Assembly: GCA_015680685.1 (NCBI GenBank)
Contig: MNCI01017890.1
Span: 1,209,547 to 1,256,693 of the forward strand
Reading direction: 5' to 3'
Source: Gnetum montanum
Lineage: Eukaryota > Streptophyta > Gnetopsida > Gnetales > Gnetaceae
DNA length: 47,147 bases
The translations under genes were made by a program, and so were the position numbers. The notes beneath the pieces were generated by a model. That model was given only the letters and a program-made list of their open reading frames with translations, ran no database searches and was not told the DNA's origin. Positions 43,432 to 47,147 of the stretch are shown here, piece by piece. Within the stretch, counting starts at the first letter, position 1. Every line of letters begins with the position of its first letter.

Positions 43432-45930
43432 AGTATGATTAAAATTCATGAAATAGTGATGATCCCTCACAAGCATTACAAGGAGAGCTATATCAAGTGA
43501 TTAAGTATGAAAAATATCTTGAAATTTAAGGAATGCAACAATTTAGACCTATAAGACCATCTATAGGCCTTTCATGATGCATATGCCTTGTAGAATATTA
43601 AGAACAAATGGAAAAATATAGATCTATTTCTAAGAATGATGATCAAAGAAGTTAAAAGCTGGTACTAATCATTAGAACATGATTATATTTATTGGTGATC
43701 TATAATGCCTGAGCTCTTCAACTTGTAAAATTATTCCATTATGTCCAACTTGTAAAAGAAAATTCAAGATTGGAAGGGAATTAAAATTCCTTTGATGAAA
43801 CCTTAGGTAGACACTACTTTGTTGTATTGATGCATAGGTTATGAATTTTCACAAAAGGAGAAACTTTGCCATACCATATATGTACTTTAGAATAAAATTA
43901 GAGAAATTCTTAGGATTTGTTCCTAAGAAAGACTATCAAAACTAAGGATTCATTAATTTCAAAGGATCATTGATTAGATGGCTAAAGTAGAAGAAAAATT
44001 ATATAGGAGAGAGATTACCAAAGAATATAATAGGGATCCATCTCTTTGCAAGAAAAAGATTCATGTTTGTGACCTATAAGAAGAAGTGACTCCTCCTTGA
44101 TGAAGTCGTTTAGAGAAATAACTTGTTGATATAGAATTCTATCATAGAGAACACAACAAAGGTTGATAAAATATAAAAATCAATAGATGAAAAATTTGTA
44201 TTTACCTTAAAAATCATGAAGGAACAAGCTAAGAAAGAAAGAGTAAGATACTAAGATAGAAGAAAGAAGAAGAGCAAGAAATCAAGAAAGGACACCTACT
44301 AGTGAAAGGAAAAAAGCTATAGCAATGGAAGATATTAATAATTTAGATTTAGAGAAAGATGACAAATGTAACATCAATCAATATAACATTCAAAGGGATT
44401 ATTGCGTTATCATGTTGCATCTACAGAAATTTAAAGCATGTAATTTGAATTTCAAAATTTTTGAAGAAGAGGATTCCTAGAAGATTATATTATCTGTAAG
44501 GAAAATATAGGTAGTTCTACCAACAATAGTATTTAAGTGGAGCTTCTCCTAAACCTTAAGAGTATTATCAGTAGTAGGGGAAAACCATGTAATCATGGAT
44601 GATGCCACCACCAAGGTAGAAATACCCTTACCACTAGCTAGACATTTCACCCAATAATCTAGCTATACATGATTCTATTAATTCTTTATATTCTTATAAG
44701 TATTATCAACTTGTAATGCCATGAACTAAATCACCATAGTATGCCTCACATCACTTCTCCCTTTCTCATTAAGACTCATACACTCCTCTTCCACTTGTGC
44801 CACCTCTACTAATGTAAGGAGAGTTGCCATTATATCCAAAGTAGATAATACCCCTTCATTAGGGTAGTTGTCATATTTGCTAAGAATAGACCTATTAGCC
44901 CACCAAAACTAGAACAAGGTTCACAAGATGTAAATTCCTTGACATCAATGGCTCATCATCCTATGCAAGGGTTAACAATTATTGTTTCCCAAGAACAAAA
45001 TGTGAAAACTTTCATCCTCATACATGTCATTACAAATTAGATTAAAATGGATGATCTTCTAAAGAAGGGAAAAAATTTGGGAAGTTCTTTCATCTATTTA
45101 TAGATTTTATAAAATCATTCATTGAAAAATTCATTATACTTAAATTAGGTGTGAACCTTATCTCATAAAAAATGTACAAAGCATGGAATCTTCTCCCAAT
45201 GAAGAAAAGCAATATCAACTTGGATCTTGCATAATGCTCCAACACTATTCTCTTAGAACATGTTGATGATGTGGTGATCAAAATTAGTGGGTGGTCATCT
45301 CTTGATAATTTTTTGGTGATTCAGATAAGTAATAATAATGAAGCATTTCCCATCATCATTGGAAAAGCATGACTTAACACCATTATAAAGATATTTCCTT
45401 GAAAAGTACCAAGAAAAATGAACATAGTATTGTGGAGAAGCAATGTGTTCCATGCATTATGTTCAATGACATTGTATGAAACTATGAGTAGTAGGTGTGA
45501 AGGATCAAATAGATAAAGATTCTAGCATATAGTCATTAAGAAAAGAGGTGAGTATGTAAAAGTGCTTGTACGATGTATTCATTAAGTAGGAAGACAGTTA
45601 GTGGCTGATAGTAGAAGAGAGTTGCAAGTTTGAAATTTGCATGAAATTAACTAAAATCCTCATAAGCTCTTATATAGAAAAGTTAGATGGGATGGATATA
45701 GTGGGACACTAGATTTTCCAAGAAGAACTCATGCAAGAAGAAGACATTGATTGAGGAAAGTTGGAAATTCTTGAAGAACTAGTGTTGGAACCTATTAAAC
45801 TATACAATTTACTAGAATCATTATAGTATGTATTCATAGAGAATGAAAAAGTAGTAATAATCAATGATAAATTAACATAAAAGAGAAAATAAACGTTTCC
45901 TAAGATGGTTAACAAGTGGCCAACTTGTTT
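43432..45930 (+). pseudogene. Athila-like gag-protease relic, 3' half
   Basis: Continues the gag cut at 24841. Near 43550-43700 it reads FHDAYAL, then NIKNKWKNIDLFLRMMIKEV and SLEHD, matching the capsid part of the minus-strand relative (FHDACTL, IENEWQKLKLFPRTLVKEAE). A linker follows (about 44060-44990). Around 45000-45420 is a protease relic: TFILIHVITN, KLGVNLIS, KMYKAWNLLPMKKSNINLDL, FLVIQISNNNEAFPIIIGKA, matching the protease at 19751-20353. The Asp of the active site is lost. After 45700 LEPIKLYNLLESL and NEKVVIINDKLT may be the start of an RT connector; this last part is weak. Stops occur throughout. Confidence 0.65.
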
Positions 45931-45937
45931 CACCTAT

Positions 45938-47147
45938 GTAATACCCATCATTTTTTATGCTCTTGAGTTAGTATGTATTTTAGTTTCTTTATGCTATTCT
46001 TCCTTATGGTTATGATGATTAGTGAATTTGTGTGGAATAGATATGATAGACATATGATCTTGGTATAACTTATATAACTATGCTTATGGTTTGGTATGTT
46101 GGTGAGCTCATGATCAATTATTTATAGTGTTGGTTGGATCCCATTACTTGTATGAGATGTGATTTATGTCTTATTTTATCTATTAAATTTATGATTTTAT
46201 TACATATATGATTTATAGTATTTATATATGATGTACTAACCTAGTTGAATGAGTGATAGAAATAATGGATGTGGTTATGATTTTGGGGTATGACCTTGAC
46301 AGGTACATGATGTATGTAATGTGATGCATTTATGTATATGCATATTAACAATATTAGTTGTATGGTTTGCATTATTGATGATATGATTGATTATCATATT
46401 TATGTTATATTAGTGTCTAGGAAAAAAATAAAACCATAGGATTCCTATGTTCTTAAAAAATGATTGACGAATCCCCACAAAAATCCCCAAAATAGTTTTC
46501 AAATGTCCATTGAATCGCATGGTGAATTTAATTTTAGAAAAATATATAGTATTCATAACCTATCAAATAAAAAATTGGTTGAAATAAAAATATTAATATT
46601 TAATATTTTGGAACCATAATTAAGACAAAAGCCATGATTTTTCTAAAATGTTAAATCTATTCAATTAGTTATTTTTAACAATCATGATTTCTATGTATTA
46701 CAAAATCACATCCCAAAATACATCCAAAAAAACACTAACTTTATGTTTTGTATCTTGGTTTCAATATAAAATTACATTAAAAAATACATCCAAATATATA
46801 CTGACATGGTGTTTACTATCTTGGTTAGATAATGATTAAAATTTACAAAAATACATAGCTTTTGCAATATCCTTGACATCTTCATATATGATGGACATGT
46901 ATTTTATGAATAATAAAATATATTACAAGAATGATTATAACTATCATAGTTAGATATAATGCTATGTCAACAACTTGGTAAAACTAATTCCTCATCACTA
47001 GAATTAGTGGAATTTGTAGCATTCTGTTGTTAATGATTTTAGTTTGTATGACTTTTATCATTACTTGCAAATTTTGCAATCATATTTTTGGCCAAGAGGC
47101 CAACACATTTCATGCGATGTTTGTGTGTGTGTGGGATGGGAGGATGG
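45938..47147. other. AT-rich stretch, possible LTR start
   Basis: The phrase TGTAATACCCATC at 45938 resembles common gypsy LTR beginnings and coincides with the end of the protease-relic reading. No second end or partner lies in the window. Two tandem units of about 65 bp lie at 46702-46830, sharing AATACATCCAAA and TATCTTGGTT. A GT-rich run lies near 47122-47134. No gene is seen. Confidence 0.3.

Noticed and set aside
1-47147. Endogenous pararetrovirus (caulimovirus) sequence
   Set aside because: Integrase fragments, LTR pairs, target duplications and Tat/Athila-type RT all point to LTR retrotransposons. No movement protein or virus-type coat protein was seen.
1-47147. CRISPR arrays, bacterial operons, riboswitches, rRNA or tRNA genes
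   Set aside because: None seen. The tandem repeats have variable units without unique spacers, and the tRNA-like matches are only 18-nt primer sites.

Overview
The window is intergenic DNA from a large, transposon-rich plant genome; no intact host gene, tRNA or rRNA is visible. Plant origin rests on the retrotransposon lineages: Ty3/gypsy of the Athila/Tat group with tRNA-Asp priming, a Tat-type pol with two RNase H domains, and a Ty1/copia element with an initiator-tRNA-Met primer site. Low gene density, nesting of old insertions and heavy C-to-T decay suggest a very large genome, possibly a gymnosperm; that is an inference and the species cannot be named. All coding sequence seen is decayed.

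Layout: 1-2260 is the 3' end of a plus-strand Athila-like element (3' internal tail plus complete 3' LTR). 2266-6467 and 11886-13818 hold remains of older minus-strand gypsy elements (two integrase fragments, a gag fragment, an LTR-like block), interrupted by a complete 5.4-kb copia-type element at 6473-11880 (minus, CTTGA duplication) that has gag but no visible pol. 13819-16737 is AT-rich with no recognisable gene. 16743-23368 is a complete 6.6-kb Athila-like element (minus, CTAGT duplication) with a degraded tRNA-Asp primer site, gag and protease but no RT, RNase H or integrase; it belongs to the same family as the 1-2260 piece.

23940-24844 and 43432-45930 are two halves of one plus-strand Athila-like gag-protease relic, split by an 18.6-kb Tat/Ogre-like element on the minus strand (24845-43431). 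That element has two 1.55-kb LTRs, a polypurine tract, gag (about 41417-39230), protease (about 38345-38000), RT, RNase H, a second RNase H, and integrase (32433-29290). A 608-base assembly gap (27459-28066) lies in its 3' region inside a tandem repeat.

The most interesting feature lies in the 5.3-kb interval between protease and RT of the large element. On the opposite (plus) strand, 34801-37058 can be read as a decayed multi-exon gene. Four introns have GT-AG ends and compatible phases, and most internal stops are TAG where glutamine would fit. A second, weaker antisense coding region flanks the assembly gap near the 3' LTR. Antisense additional ORFs are known in the Tat group, but usually between pol and the 3' LTR; one with introns lying between protease and RT would be unusual. 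Other structure includes perfect GATATC-centred palindromes before a TATA box, a duplicated polypurine-tract motif, hairpin-forming U3 repeats, and a CTAGTTTAAGGTC-type minisatellite at three places in the large element.
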